The position numbers were made by a program, and so were the translations under genes. A stretch of DNA of 36,240 bases from Hofstenia miamia. Lineage: Eukaryota; Xenacoelomorpha; Acoela; Hofsteniidae. The stretch is taken from assembly GCA_900660155.1 (NCBI GenBank), contig CABFPE010000036.1, positions 2,309,482 to 2,345,721 on the forward strand. Reading direction: 5' to 3'. The notes under the pieces were generated by a model. That model did not search any database, was not told the DNA's origin, and was given only the letters and a program-made list of their open reading frames with translations. Every line of letters begins with the position of its first letter. Position 1 is the stretch's first letter. Below are positions 1-10,301 of the stretch, piece by piece.

Positions 1-700
1 CTCCTAATCGTAACATAGGTGCACTTTCGTGACTGGCACAAAGACCCTAGAATCGATCCCGTGGTGGATTCCAGCCACTACTAGACACAACTTGCCTAGC
101 TGTACATTTTATTAAATAATCAAACCAGATAAAGTAGAAATGAAAATTAAATAAACTTCGAAGAATTTATTGTTCATCAAAATTATGGTTGAATCAAAGC
201 TATTTATAAAATTTCTACAAAAGTACCTGCCGATTTTAAATTTCAAATGATTCGTCTGCCAATATGGCTGTTCATACGTAAGCGTTAGTTTGCTCAATTT
301 AATTTGTCAATTGTTTCTTGATCGGCTAACAAGTTTTCTCATTTTGAACAATATTAAATCTTAGTTGCATTGTACAAAAATAACTAAAGATCATTAACTA
401 AATTTTTACAATTAATTTCAATTAATAATAATCATTCGACGTTATTCAGCTTTAGTTGCTTTTTGGATGATGCTACAAAAGTTACAAAATTATATGTTTG
501 TTCACCTAAAAATACACAAAAATTTATTAAACAAATCATACTGTTGAAAATATAGGCAAACATCTGGGAGGTACAAAATCAGTTTCTGCTACAATTTTAC
601 TGTGTTTCAAAATTTCCAGAAATATAAACTAAAATATAAATAGCACCATTTCAATCTGCCAAATTTCAATTGAAAAATAATTCATTAAATTTGTATTGAA
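1..700. other. AT-rich DNA, no gene seen
   Basis: No coding signal on either strand. Bases 1-445 carry about a dozen CpG dinucleotides. CpG then stops abruptly and is not seen again until inside the gypsy element, so the edge of a CpG-depleted block lies near 445. No terminal repeat or duplication was recognised at that edge. Confidence 0.5.
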
Positions 701-1499
701 ATGTAATAACTGAAATAGTGAGAAATTCCATAAATGTCTTTATGTCATGGGCCCCCAAACTGGGCTATACATTTTAGCCCTCCAGTTTAACTCTTTCTAG
801 TGAGATTGGGCATATTTACAAGAGCTATAGCATGTGGGTGGTTCCATGAAAGAAGTTCAGAGTACTTTGTGAGGTGTGGCTCATAGCAAAGTGCTTCCAG
901 TTGAATACTGACATGTTTCACAAAATTATAGAATTTGGGATTTTCCATGCAATTAGAAATTAATATTAAATTGTGAAGACTATTAAGTTTTCATGTGAAT
1001 AGATTATAAAATTTTCAATATTATCAAAATCATTTCATGGCAAAAAGCAAGTCATTTTCACATCAATGTCTGATCCATGAGTTTATTCTTTGTGATTGTT
1101 GTTGTTGGGTAAAAGAACTTAAAGAAACTAAGCAGATTAGAGTAGTTTTTATTTTCATTGAAAAGTGTAGAGATATTGCTGGAAACAATTTCTTCTGTCA
1201 TCATTTCTAGGTCAGAAATATTAGCTCTCACCATTGGGACTACTTTGATTTCATAATATTGGAGTGTTTCATGTATAAAGTTAGACCACATAATAACACA
1301 ATGCCAGAGAATAGAATTAGAGTTTAATGTGATAACTTGGAGATGCTTGATTTTATATAAACAATTTGTTTGGATATAGGTTTTCCTTTCTGAAATACAT
1401 GCTCCAATGGGACATGACTATCACATTAGAGACCAGTGTAGAATCTTGCCAACATCAAATTTAACTTAATTTAGGCTTTTGCTCAACATAATTCCAGTT

Positions 1500-2700
1500 T
1501 ATTCACTCTTCAATGTATGACAGACTCCAACACCTCTCTCTCTGTACTTAATAGTTAACTGTTTAACTTAATTAATATAGCATCAGCTACACTTAATGCA
1601 TTGGATAACTATGGTTTATTTAGATTGAGAGTGACAGATGGTGCAATGGGTATCTACCCAACCAGAAGCAATGCTATAGAGGATGATTGGTCTTTGCAAT
1701 TTAATCCAGCTTCACTTGGATGACATCAACAGAATTACCAAGGGTAGACTTAGTGCATGGAAATGGTATCTTAGTGAACATGTGTGTGTAATTTTTTAAC
1801 AATTTAGTGCATTGATTGTTCTTGTTATTATTGCAGTTAAAATATAAGAATGCAGTAATGCAACCAGGGTGCTTCAGCTTATTATATTTCCTTACATATA
1901 ATAACCCTACAGATATAAAAGTACATGTAAGCCCTTGATACATGTGAACAATCAATGTGGTAGGTGAGAAATAAATATTATAATTTAGTCCAATGTCAGA
2001 GAATTTACTACTAGGCAATCAATATGATAACCAGGAATAATGAGATCTAATAATATTGCCTCTATCATGAGGGTTAACCAAACAATCATAATAATAATAA
2101 TAATGGTTGAATAATGACCAATAGGAAAGCTATAATGAATACAACTCCCTATTCTTACACCTAACCTAAAAGCACATCAAGTAAACAATGACTACCAGCT
2201 GCACTGCACTTTTGAAAGGCTGTATGTGCTTGCTGTTCCAGACTTCCTTTAATTGCAGTTGGGGACCACTGTCCAGATTACTCTAGTGCTTCTACAGTTT
2301 AGCTTTCCATTTAATTTAATAAAATAACCTGATAAATATAAAGAAGTAAATCCAATAAATTTCATTCATCATCAAATAAATCAACTGCACTCTTTTTATA
2401 CTTAGTAATATTAAACAATGAAACACTTGGCTAGTACCTGTCTAATCAATGTTGTTGTATATTTACTAATTTTCCCTCTAATTTCTCAGCATTAATTAGC
2501 TTTTGCATTTCCTTCTTTTCCATTTGCCAAATGTACTGCCAAGCAAATTAATATAAAGTTACTGCTTTTATATTTTTACAAATAATATAATTAATAATAA
2601 TAATGTGTTTTACATTTAATAATTATTTTACTTGAGTCTTAGTTCTTTCCACTCCTTCTCTCATCTTGACCACACATGATATTATGTTGATTATGTTACA
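1500..2700. other. Extra segment inside the antisense ORF3 relic
   Basis: The two sides of this stretch match ORF3 residues that are nearly adjacent in the gypsy copy, so about 1.2 kb is extra here: an insertion, or an intron of the relic. It contains a short (TAA)n run near 2090-2104 and one unremarkable minus-strand open frame (1701-2018). No terminal repeats or target duplication were recognised. It lacks CpG like its surroundings. Confidence 0.45.
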
Positions 2701-3312
2701 CCAGAGGCATCATTAATTAATTAAGATTTAGACTGTTTGTATTTGTCTGAATTAATATTTATATTAAGTTGCTGATGTTTTTGATGTACTGTTCTTGATC
2801 TGTAAGCAGAATATTAACACATTGTTTCTTTTGGTGTTCAGACTTACATGATTGTTGTATTACAGCAATATGTATCAAGGGTGAAGGAATGCAGCAGTTG
2901 TTTTCAGTAGTGATACAGTCTTCAAGTGACATGTGGTTCATGGTTCTTTTATCCAGCCACATGATTCCAATGGTCACAGAATAGTTCAATTGATACATTT
3001 TCTTCACACATTCATAGTTTTGAGTATGTACAGTCCACACCTAATGCTAGTTGAGAGTGTGGTTTGAGTAAAGTAGTAATTTGGTTTTTTGACCAACTTT
3101 CTGTGAATAATATTTTCATTAGTGCCAAAGAATCAGTTTCTTTGATTGCAGCAAATTGTTGAGGCACTATAGTAGCTTCCACCAGTTCAGTAATAGTCAC
3201 TCTAGTGATAGAGTTAGGAGTTCAGTTTTAAGCCAACTAAATTCCTTTGGGCTGATGTCTACCCCCAGTTTTTCTATGTTACACAAATCAACTTGTTGTT
3301 GATGATGTGGTG

Positions 3313-3316
3313 ATAA
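3313..3316. repeat. Target-site duplication ATAA, left copy
   Basis: ATAA immediately precedes the 5' LTR and is repeated at 15360-15363 right after the 3' LTR. A 4-bp duplication is usual for Ty3/gypsy integration. Confidence 0.75.
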
Positions 3317-4255
3317 TGTAAAGTTATTCAGGGCCTACTTTTTTGATTTTATTAATATTTCAGCACTCTGAAAATAGCTCCTGATTTTATGATTTGTTGC
3401 TACCTAGCTGTGTCAATTTCTTTTAAATTGATTATTTGTATTTTTGAGTGTAGTTATTTGATAGTGTTAGTATTTGTCAACTTGATTTAATATTACATGT
3501 GATTGGTTGTTTTTAACTTTGTAAGGGAAATTGTGTTTTGAAACTCTAAACAATATCTGGGTAATAAGTTATAGATTTTTGTAATAAATATCTGAGTTTA
3601 CTGTAGCAAAGCACACAATAAATTTGGTTTCCTTCTACTGTGTTCAATCTTTTTCAATTAATTATCTATTGACCCCTTTTAGATTTGTTGCTAAAAATTT
3701 GGTAATAATAACTATTGCTTAAGATCTTGTGACAATTCAGGAGGAAACTGCATTGGGTCTGAGGTGACAAATAGCTCCTTAATGATGACAGCCCAAATCA
3801 TGGTTGATTTAGGTTATGATTACATGTAGGGAATAACAACTTTTATTTGATCTGTTCATACATGGGCATAAATTAACACCTTGCAAATATACTATGCTGT
3901 TGGCAAATGTGACTGCCCAGTAATTATGTGCCCTCTTATTTACTGTTTATTTACATGAGCTGAGATAAGAGAACTCTGAGATAAATTGTTTATTGAGCTA
4001 GAAATTAATACTTGAGACACACAGTTAGCACCTTGGTGAGTAAGGATGGCTTCAAAGATATGGCTCTGGCATGATGCCATGTGAATTGGTCACTGCTGAA
4101 GTTCTTTTTGGAATGGAATTTCAGTGAACCACCAATGAATGTTTTCTGTTGGAATGCAGGTCACTCTCTGCTATGGTAGACTTTGCAACCTTCAATCTAA
4201 ACTCTTGAGTTACCCAATACCACTAGAGTAGCTAGAGCTCCCCCATGATTCTACA
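3317..4255 (+). repeat. 5' LTR of gypsy element
   Basis: This 939-bp repeat begins TGTAAAG and ends TTCTACA. It matches 14386-15359 closely, with only a few percent substitutions by eye, but lacks about 20 bp present near the start of the 3' copy and about 20 bp near its end. A polyadenylation signal AATAAA is at 3617-3622. No clear TATA box was seen. Confidence 0.93.
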
Positions 4256-4273
4256 TGGTGACCCTGACATGAT
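4256..4273 (+). other. Primer-binding site, tRNA-Trp type
   Basis: TGGTGACCCTGACATGAT directly follows the 5' LTR. From memory of metazoan tRNA-Trp, whose mature 3' end would pair with TGGTGACCCCGACGTGAT, it agrees at 16 of 18 positions. Both differences are C-to-T or G-to-A. One of them destroys a CpG. Confidence 0.7.
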
Positions 4274-4797
4274 ACTGGACAAATTAGGGTGTCAGTTAAA
4301 CTCTCTACTCTATTTTGTTAAAGTGTGCAGGCAAATTGATGCCTGGAGATGTACTCTGATCATGAAGCTTGTGTACACTCTGAAGCTGTCATCTGATTTT
4401 CACCTAGTGATTGTGATATAGTGCTGAGCAGTTACTGTTTCTATATTATACTTAGTTTTGGTTGTTTCTCTTTGGTGTGAGCCAGCTGGGATAGTTGTTT
4501 CCCCTGGCCATGAATCAACTTCACTACCAATTGATGCATAACTTTGCCTCTTAGGTTATTTTTGCACTACAGTTCTGTGCTGTGAAGCTGTCACCAAGCT
4601 TCAACATTGTTCTTACTTGTTTTGTTTGTTACCTTGTTGTTGTCTCATTCTTCTAGAATTTGGATTTAATACCATACCCTACACTGTGCTGTTACTGTTT
4701 TGGGTTTTTGTTTCCTGAACCTGGTTGGAATTTCTCTCAATTTGTTGGAATTTTCTTACTGTTTTTCTTACTGTTTTCTTGCTGTTTTTCTTGCTAA
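4274..4797 (+). other. Gypsy 5' leader
   Basis: Untranslated leader between primer site and the first gag ATG (4798). It is T-rich near 4620-4800, with repeated CTTACTGTTTTTCTT-like words. No open frame of note. Confidence 0.5.
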
Positions 4798-6363
4798 ATG
4801 GAATTTAGTAGTTTACCTCATAATAAGACTTAGGGTCTCCAGGGTCTCCCCAGTGTGAGTGGTAGCAGCCCAAATGTTGCTCCTCACACTGTTGGAATTA
4901 GTTCAATTGCTTCTCCCTTGTCATTTGATCCTTATTTCATTCACCCACTGACACTGCCATCTCCTGAGCCTCAGAACACTGAGATCAATCAACTCTGAGC
5001 TGCTCTTGCTGAACAAACTAGTTGAAATATTGCTTTTGAGCAGTGCTTAAATTTGCTTCAAACTGAGCTCCAAGAACAAGCTCATGATGCTCAATTAAGT
5101 GATAGATTCTTAATTTACTCAATCCATGCTCTGGAAATACAACTTCAAACTTTGGCAACACCCCTGCCTACATCCCCACTGAGGCAGAGTAGCCCACCTT
5201 GCTCCTCACTCTCTCAGTCTAGGTCTTCTGAGTATGTAACTTGTGGTGTTTTACAAGATGCATTGGACATTTTTTCCAAATTCCTTTCTGAGCAAATGTC
5301 CAAAATGATTTCTGCTCACTTCCAAGCAGCCCAATTGTCTCCACTTCTACACCATTGATGCAGAAATTCATTACCCCCATTACCTCCTTCACAGTTGGAG
5401 AGCCCACCTTCATGCAGTCAGCCTTAACTCAAGTTCCTATGTTAACTATGGTTGCTGCTCCAATTTTCTCTCTGATGAGTGTGAGTGTTTTGCCTCCAGC
5501 ACCTGTGAACAGTTGTGTTACCCCCACTGTTGTAACACTGATTTTTCCATGTCCACTCTGAAGAGTGGCCCTTGATTTACTCAATTGATCCTACCCATGA
5601 CTGCTGCTGGAGCTGATACCACTAACTTATTCAATCGTCATTCAATATTACCTAAATTCACTGGAAAGATTGATGAAATTTTGCAATCTTTTGAAGAATG
5701 GTTTTTTCTCATCAAGTTGACTATGTGGCAGTATAAGGAAACACAAGATGCTGCTGTTGCTCAATTCCCTACTTACCTTCAAGGTCTCTGTACAATCAGT
5801 ACATGATGTTGGATCAGGTTGTGAAGACTAACTATAAACTTCTTATCAGATATTTTGAGGACTATTACAAGGCCCCTCACATCAAACATCAGTATAAGAT
5901 GCTACTTTGTGATCTTTTGTTCAAAAGAGGCAATGATGTTTGCATGTACATCATGCAAGTAGAAAGGCTGTTTTGTTTAAGCAAGCTCACCCCTGAGTAA
6001 TCAAAGCATGATCTTTTTTTGTACATTTGTTGAGGCTTCCCGCCTAACATTTGAAGCTGCCTTGAACTCAAGTGTGATCCCAAAGATGATCTCAGTCTAA
6101 TCATTTGTAAGGCTATCAGCATCATATATATGTTACACAACACCATTTGTATTGACAAGGATGCTGGAGATCTCAAAGCTGGTTCTTCTTCACAGAAAAC
6201 TCCTGCTTATTTGAGCACTGTTGCTTCCACCATGAAAATAGAACAGACTTGTTGCTTTCACTGTGGTCAGAAAGTGCACACTAAATCCCAGTGCCAAACT
6301 GTAATTCATTTAGTTGCCAATGGCAAAGGCTTCATCATTGACAAACCAAGAGTGTTCTCCTAA
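4798..6363 (+). pseudogene. gag: Gypsy gag relic (capsid and CCHC zinc knuckle)
   Basis: Gag forms the capsid-like particle that packages element RNA in the cytoplasm. The frame is broken into at least four pieces. An N-terminal Ser/Pro-rich and helical part lies at 4860-5357 (FEQCLNLLQTELQEQ...). A capsid-like part lies at 5585-6000, with LPKFTGKIDE, FEEWFFLIKL and a following LLIRYFEDYYKAP stretch. A nucleocapsid part carries a canonical CX2CX4HX4C knuckle at 6253-6294 (CFHCGQKVHTKSQC). The first ATG at 4798 is followed within twelve codons by TAG, so no intact start frame survives. Family assignment rests on position, the capsid-like motif and the knuckle. The knuckle is of the common CCHC order, not the CHCC order reported for the CsRn1 clade. 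Confidence 0.8.
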
Positions 6364-6419
6364 GGCGCCTGTCAGCTCAGTTACTCAGTTAAACTAGTTG
6401 GAGCAATGCCTCCTAGAAA

Positions 6420-6816
6420 ACATGTGCACAACATTCTGGTAATCACTTTGCTGTTGTGTACTAATGTTATCCCAGTAGATATAAATGGATCTTTATTAAA
6501 TGTTACCATCAATGCCAGGGCCTTAGCCTTGATCATTAGCAACTCCTGTTGCTCTAAGTTGTGTTTATCATGAGATGATTTACTTCCATCTACTGCATGT
6601 CTGTTGGATGATTCTGGAAATTCCCTTTCACTCAATGGTCACATACCAAACCTACAGCTGCACATTCAGCAGGAACTATTTGTTTTTGATTTAATTGTCA
6701 TAGATACTTACAACCAGCTGCTTCCATATGACATAATTTTGGGAAATGATTTTCTTGAGCAGAATTTGTGTATTATCTATTATGGTAATAACACCATCTC
6801 CATCAGAGAAAGCTAA
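6420..6816 (+). pseudogene. pol: Gypsy protease domain relic
   Basis: This is a retropepsin-like aspartic protease that would process Gag-Pol. The C-terminal flap-side motif YDIILGNDFL is clear at 6727-6756. It matches the usual D(V/I)ILGxDxL. The expected catalytic D-T/S-G loop should lie in the segment ALIISNSCCSKL around 6525-6560, where the aspartate and glycine are absent. An in-frame stop near 6571 separates the two halves. The domain is therefore inactive as it stands. It sits directly after the gag knuckle and before RT, as expected. Confidence 0.72.
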
Positions 6817-7329
6817 TGTTGGCAAGAGCTTACCACCATTCCCTGGCAGGATATCTCTTTAAGTTTTTCTGAACATGTAATAGTTGAGCCTCATCACTGG
6901 CAACATGTTCCTGTCACCACTTACCCTACCTACACTGGCAATGTTAAGATCTCTGAATTTAAAGGAAAACGCTTCTGTGGAGTTAACTTCTCCCCTGATC
7001 TATGTCTTGTTTCAAAAGGAAGGACATGTGTTACTATTCTAAATAGTTCTGATTCTCTAGTTAAAGTAGATCCGTCTCAACTGAAACTTGTTGCAACCCT
7101 TGTTTTTTCTGGAATTCCAGGCCACTGCCTGTTTACAAATCTTAACTGCCATTCACAATCTGGTGGAGCTGAGAGACAACATTCAGATCCCCTGTTGAGG
7201 AGTGAACACATCTGCATCTCAGCTCTCAGGAACATCTGCTCAAGCAGCATTGTGAGGTCTTCAATTACAGCTCATCAGCATTGGCCAGGCCATTAGTGAG
7301 CAGCATTCCATAGTAACCAAGAATGATCA

Positions 7330-8000
7330 TCTAATTTGCCTGCCTGTCGAAGAGTACTGGAAAACCTCTGAGAGGTGTATGAAATGATCCTGAGCAATCT
7401 CCTAGAAAGTGGCATTATTCAGGCTAGTAATAGCCCCTATGTGGGCTTCCACTGTCTTTATTAAACAAGGCAATAAGTACTGCCTTTGTGTGGACTTTAG
7501 AAAGCTTAATGATATTATGGTAAAAAAAAGAATGCATACCCACTCCCATGCATTGAGGATCTCCTTTATGGTGGTAGTGAATATAAGTTATTCAGCTGCC
7601 TCAACCTGTGCAAAGTATATTGGCAGGCGCCAATGAAGCCCACTGACATTTTGAAGACTGCCTTCATAACTCTGTACAGCCTCTTCAAATGGAAGTACAT
7701 GGCCTTCAGGCTCTACAATGCCCCAGAAATGTTTCAGTGCTATGTAACTCATGTTCTCTGAAATGGTGCTAATGTTCTTGAGCCAAGCATAACAACCTAT
7801 ATGGACAATATTCTCGTCACTGGTGACAATTTCTCCAAGCATCTGGAAAGGCTGGGATGCACTCTTAATTTGTTATTTGAATCTGGTCTCTGAGTCAATG
7901 GAAATAAGTGTTCTTTGTCACAACCACATGTCTTTTTCTTGGGAGAATCATTGAACCTGGTCGTATTTCCATCAAGAATGACATAAAATCAAAACTCCCC
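7330..8000 (+). pseudogene. pol: Gypsy reverse transcriptase relic, active site YMDN
   Basis: RT copies element RNA to cDNA inside the particle. Finger and palm motifs appear in order across shifting frames: VIAPMWASTVFIKQGNKYCL and CVDFRKLND (7425-7515), a palm segment FKWKYMAFRLYNAPEMFQC (7687-7741), the catalytic box YMDNILVTGDNFSKHLERL (7798-7854) and VNGNKCSLSQPHVFFLGES (7894-7950). The catalytic YxDD has become Y-M-D-N (second codon AAT after GAC), which removes an essential metal-binding aspartate. Stops and frameshifts interrupt it. The motif order and spacing are those of Ty3/gypsy RT. Confidence 0.9.
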
Positions 8001-8014
8001 ACTCTCATAAGGAT

Positions 8015-8605
8015 GTGCAATGCCTTATGGAATTCTTGAATTACTATGGCACCTTCATTGTGAAGTTAGCTAATAAAACCAAGCACTTCTCTAACTTACT
8101 ATGGCACAATGCTGAATTTAAATGGAGCTGGGTCAAGCAGGGAGAGCTTGACACTGTTAAGAAAGAGCTTAGAAGAATTCCCAGCTTAAACACACCATAT
8201 TATTCAAAAGAATTCATTATTGATTGTGATGCCAGTACTGTTGCTATCAGTGGCATACTCAGTCAGGTTATTGATGGGAAAGAGAGCCCCATCCAGTACT
8301 TCAGCCACAAGCTCTGAAATGCTAAGCAAAATTATGTCATGACCAAGTCAGAAATGCTAGCTTTAGTTGAAAGTCTGAAGAAATTTCATTTCCTTATTTT
8401 GGGCTATCAGTTCACTGTGCACACTAACAACTCAGCACTGGCATGGCTGAAGAAATTCTCTGGGGACAAGTCCAACATTGTTGCCCAGTGGATTGAGTAC
8501 TTAAATGATTTTTCATTCACTATTAAACACTATCCAGGAGACTACACAACAATGCAGATTATTGGACTGCACTCCCTAGCTATGAGCATAATCTCTGGAA
8601 GCTGA
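8015..8605 (+). pseudogene. pol: Gypsy RT connection and RNase H domain relic
   Basis: RNase H removes the RNA strand during cDNA synthesis. The first part (8015-8180) is the RT thumb/connection, with FLNYYGTFIVKLANKTKHFSNLL. RNase H follows: the first Asp is in FIIDCDAS (8222-8236), the Glu in SEMLALV (8348-8368) and the third acidic position in VHTNNSALAWL (8417-8449), where the usual T-D is T-N. One in-frame TGA (near 8317) splits it. The third acidic residue is thus lost, so it would be impaired. Placement between RT and integrase is canonical. Confidence 0.88.
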
Positions 8606-8706
8606 TTGGAGAAAAGACACCATTTGGGTTTATTCTCTTTAGTGACTATGAGTGTCTGCCTAAGATCAATGCAGATTGCCATGGAAATGAGATCCTCCCT
8701 ATCCTA

Positions 8707-9842
8707 GTGAAAGAGGAGATTACCAAAGTGGAAATCACACACCAGCAATGCTATGATAAAGTCTTGAGCAATATAATTGCTAAATTAAAGAACAATAATT
8801 ACATCCTCAGCCCTGTTGCCAACAGATATTTTTGTTGCTATAATTGGAAACAGACTGATGCAAGCCTGCTTTACACACAGAGCCAAAACAGTTGGCTGGT
8901 AGTCCCTGAATACTTTCAAAGAGATCTGGTGTGAAAGATTCATGAGAAAGGCCACTTAGGTATCAATTCAGACAGAGAGAACATTAAATGCAAGGTATGT
9001 AACTATTGGTATTAGAGCCACAGTGCAGAATGTGATCAACAAATGCACCACTTGTCTATTGCAAGGAGCCAGACATTTCCCAGAGCAGTGAGCCAAGATT
9101 CATAGCAGAGCTGCTGAGAACACAAATGAAATTGTGCATATGGACATCAAGAAACTCTCTTGTGATGAGGAGGGGTACTAGTACCTCCTCATACTTATTG
9201 ACCATTTTACAATGTAATCTTGACTCATCCCCCTCAACAGCACCACCACTGAGGTTATTAGAGAAAAAGTGGTCAAGGAATGGGTTCTTAAGTTTGGGCC
9301 CATGGAGCACCTAATTTCCAATCATGGCCCTCATTTTAAAAGCCACCTTATGGAGACCTTGATGAAAGAGCTTGAGATACTCCACAAGTTCACCACCACA
9401 TATCACCCACAGTTGAACAGAGTTGAGAAAAGGCTCAACCACACTGTTATCAAACTAATTCAAGTTGCTCTCACCCAAGCAGTGTGCAGAAATTTGAAAC
9501 ATGTTATTGAGGCAGTAGAGTACTTTTATAATACCACAGTGCATACTACTACTAAAGTCAGCCCCTTTAAGGCTATGTTTGGTCACAAGGCAAGTACGCC
9601 TCTTTCCATCATCTTCCCTGATTATAATGAACCTATGTTGGAGAATTTTGTGAATCATATGTTACATGAGTTTCAAGAAGTACATTTAACTATTTGCTAG
9701 AACACAAATCAATCTGTTATCCGTCAATGGTGGAATTTCAATTGCAAACTGTATGGCAAGACTCATTAGGTTGGTGACAAAGTCTTTGCCTATTTTCCTT
9801 GCCTTTTTTTTCATACTAAAAATAAATGGACTATAATTTGAC
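8707..9842 (+). pseudogene. pol: Gypsy integrase relic
   Basis: Integrase joins element cDNA to host DNA. A zinc-binding HHCC module is visible as HEKGH (8941-8955) and CTTC (9044-9055), in a shifted frame. The core has D1 in VHMDIKKL (9144-9146). At the second acidic site the motif reads ISNHGPHF (9314-9337), with Asn in place of Asp (AAT after TCC). The Glu is in YHPQLNRVEKRLNHT (9425-9427). A C-terminal part follows, with PFKAMFGHKAS and VGDKVFAYFPC (near 9770-9805). Stops and shifts occur in the first half. The loss of the second Asp would abolish strand transfer. No chromodomain was recognised. Confidence 0.9.
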
Positions 9843-10135
9843 ATGCAGAGTAACAAAGTAGACTGGTTATTAGAACACATGGAAAACAACACACAACAAA
9901 AGGACAAAAAAGACTATAACTCACACTTACTTACCAGAGGCAATAAAAGAACATCAAACATATCTAAAAAGCGGGTGTTATGGTTATATAAAAAGAAAAA
10001 TATATACATACTGACTTGGCTAAAAAGGAACATATACAAGAAGATGAGTGAGGTGAAGACATAAACCCTGAGATGACACCCCTCATTGACTAGAGGAGAG
10101 GAAGGACACAGGAGGACTCAGGTAGCAGACCACAC

Positions 10136-10270
10136 GACTACTTGGAGCACCAAATAGCCCCTTGGGAGCATGATTCCCATGACTACTTGGGGCGCCAAAT
10201 AGCCCCTCAGGAGCAGACCTCAGACAACTACTTGGGGCGCCAAATAGCCCCTTGGGAATCTGAGGAGTCT
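10136..10270 (+). repeat. Three tandem 45-bp units, coding for 15-residue repeats
   Basis: Three units start at 10136, 10181 and 10226, each exactly 45 bp, with few substitutions. They share ACTACTTGG and CCAAATAGCCCC. In the integrase reading frame they read as (D/N)YL(G/E)(R/H)QIAP(W/Q)E plus a variable tail. They may be the end of Pol or a linker ahead of ORF3. The multiple-of-three period suggests that they expanded while the frame was still translated. Confidence 0.85.
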
Positions 10271-10301
10271 TGTAAGTACAGAGTGCCTTTTGCTAATTTA
10301 A

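Larger units (their letters stand above)
1050..3316 (-). pseudogene. Decayed homolog of gypsy ORF3, C-terminal part (antisense to the element)
   Basis: Read on the minus strand, broken frames match the second half of ORF3 of the neighbouring gypsy element in the same order. About 3165-3020 (DSLALMKILF...LLKPHSQ) matches the ORF3 stretch that is split by the solo LTR (DMLGLIKWCL...LLQSPGQT). About 2985-2760 (LNYSVTIG...CCIPSP) matches INYPVTIG...LCIPPT. About 1400-1300 (QKGKPIS...LILF) and 1291-1060 (MWSNFIHETLQYYEI, then FKFFYPT) match the ORF3 C-terminal region. Several stops and frameshifts make it a pseudogene. It continues beyond the gypsy insertion at 15360. The segment of about 1.2 kb between roughly 1500 and 2700 has no counterpart in ORF3. 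Function and family are unknown to me. It could be an older element copy or a dead host gene. Confidence 0.75.

Noticed and set aside
1..60. tRNA-derived SINE promoter (box A/B-like TGGCACAAAGA and AATCGATCCC)
   Set aside because: Boxes are only about 10 bp apart and imperfect; no tRNA fold or SINE tail follows.
7798..9322. APOBEC-like G-to-A hypermutation as the cause of the Asp-to-Asn changes
   Set aside because: CpG loss across the whole block explains two of the three and also affects the C-to-T strand; no strand-biased excess could be shown by eye.
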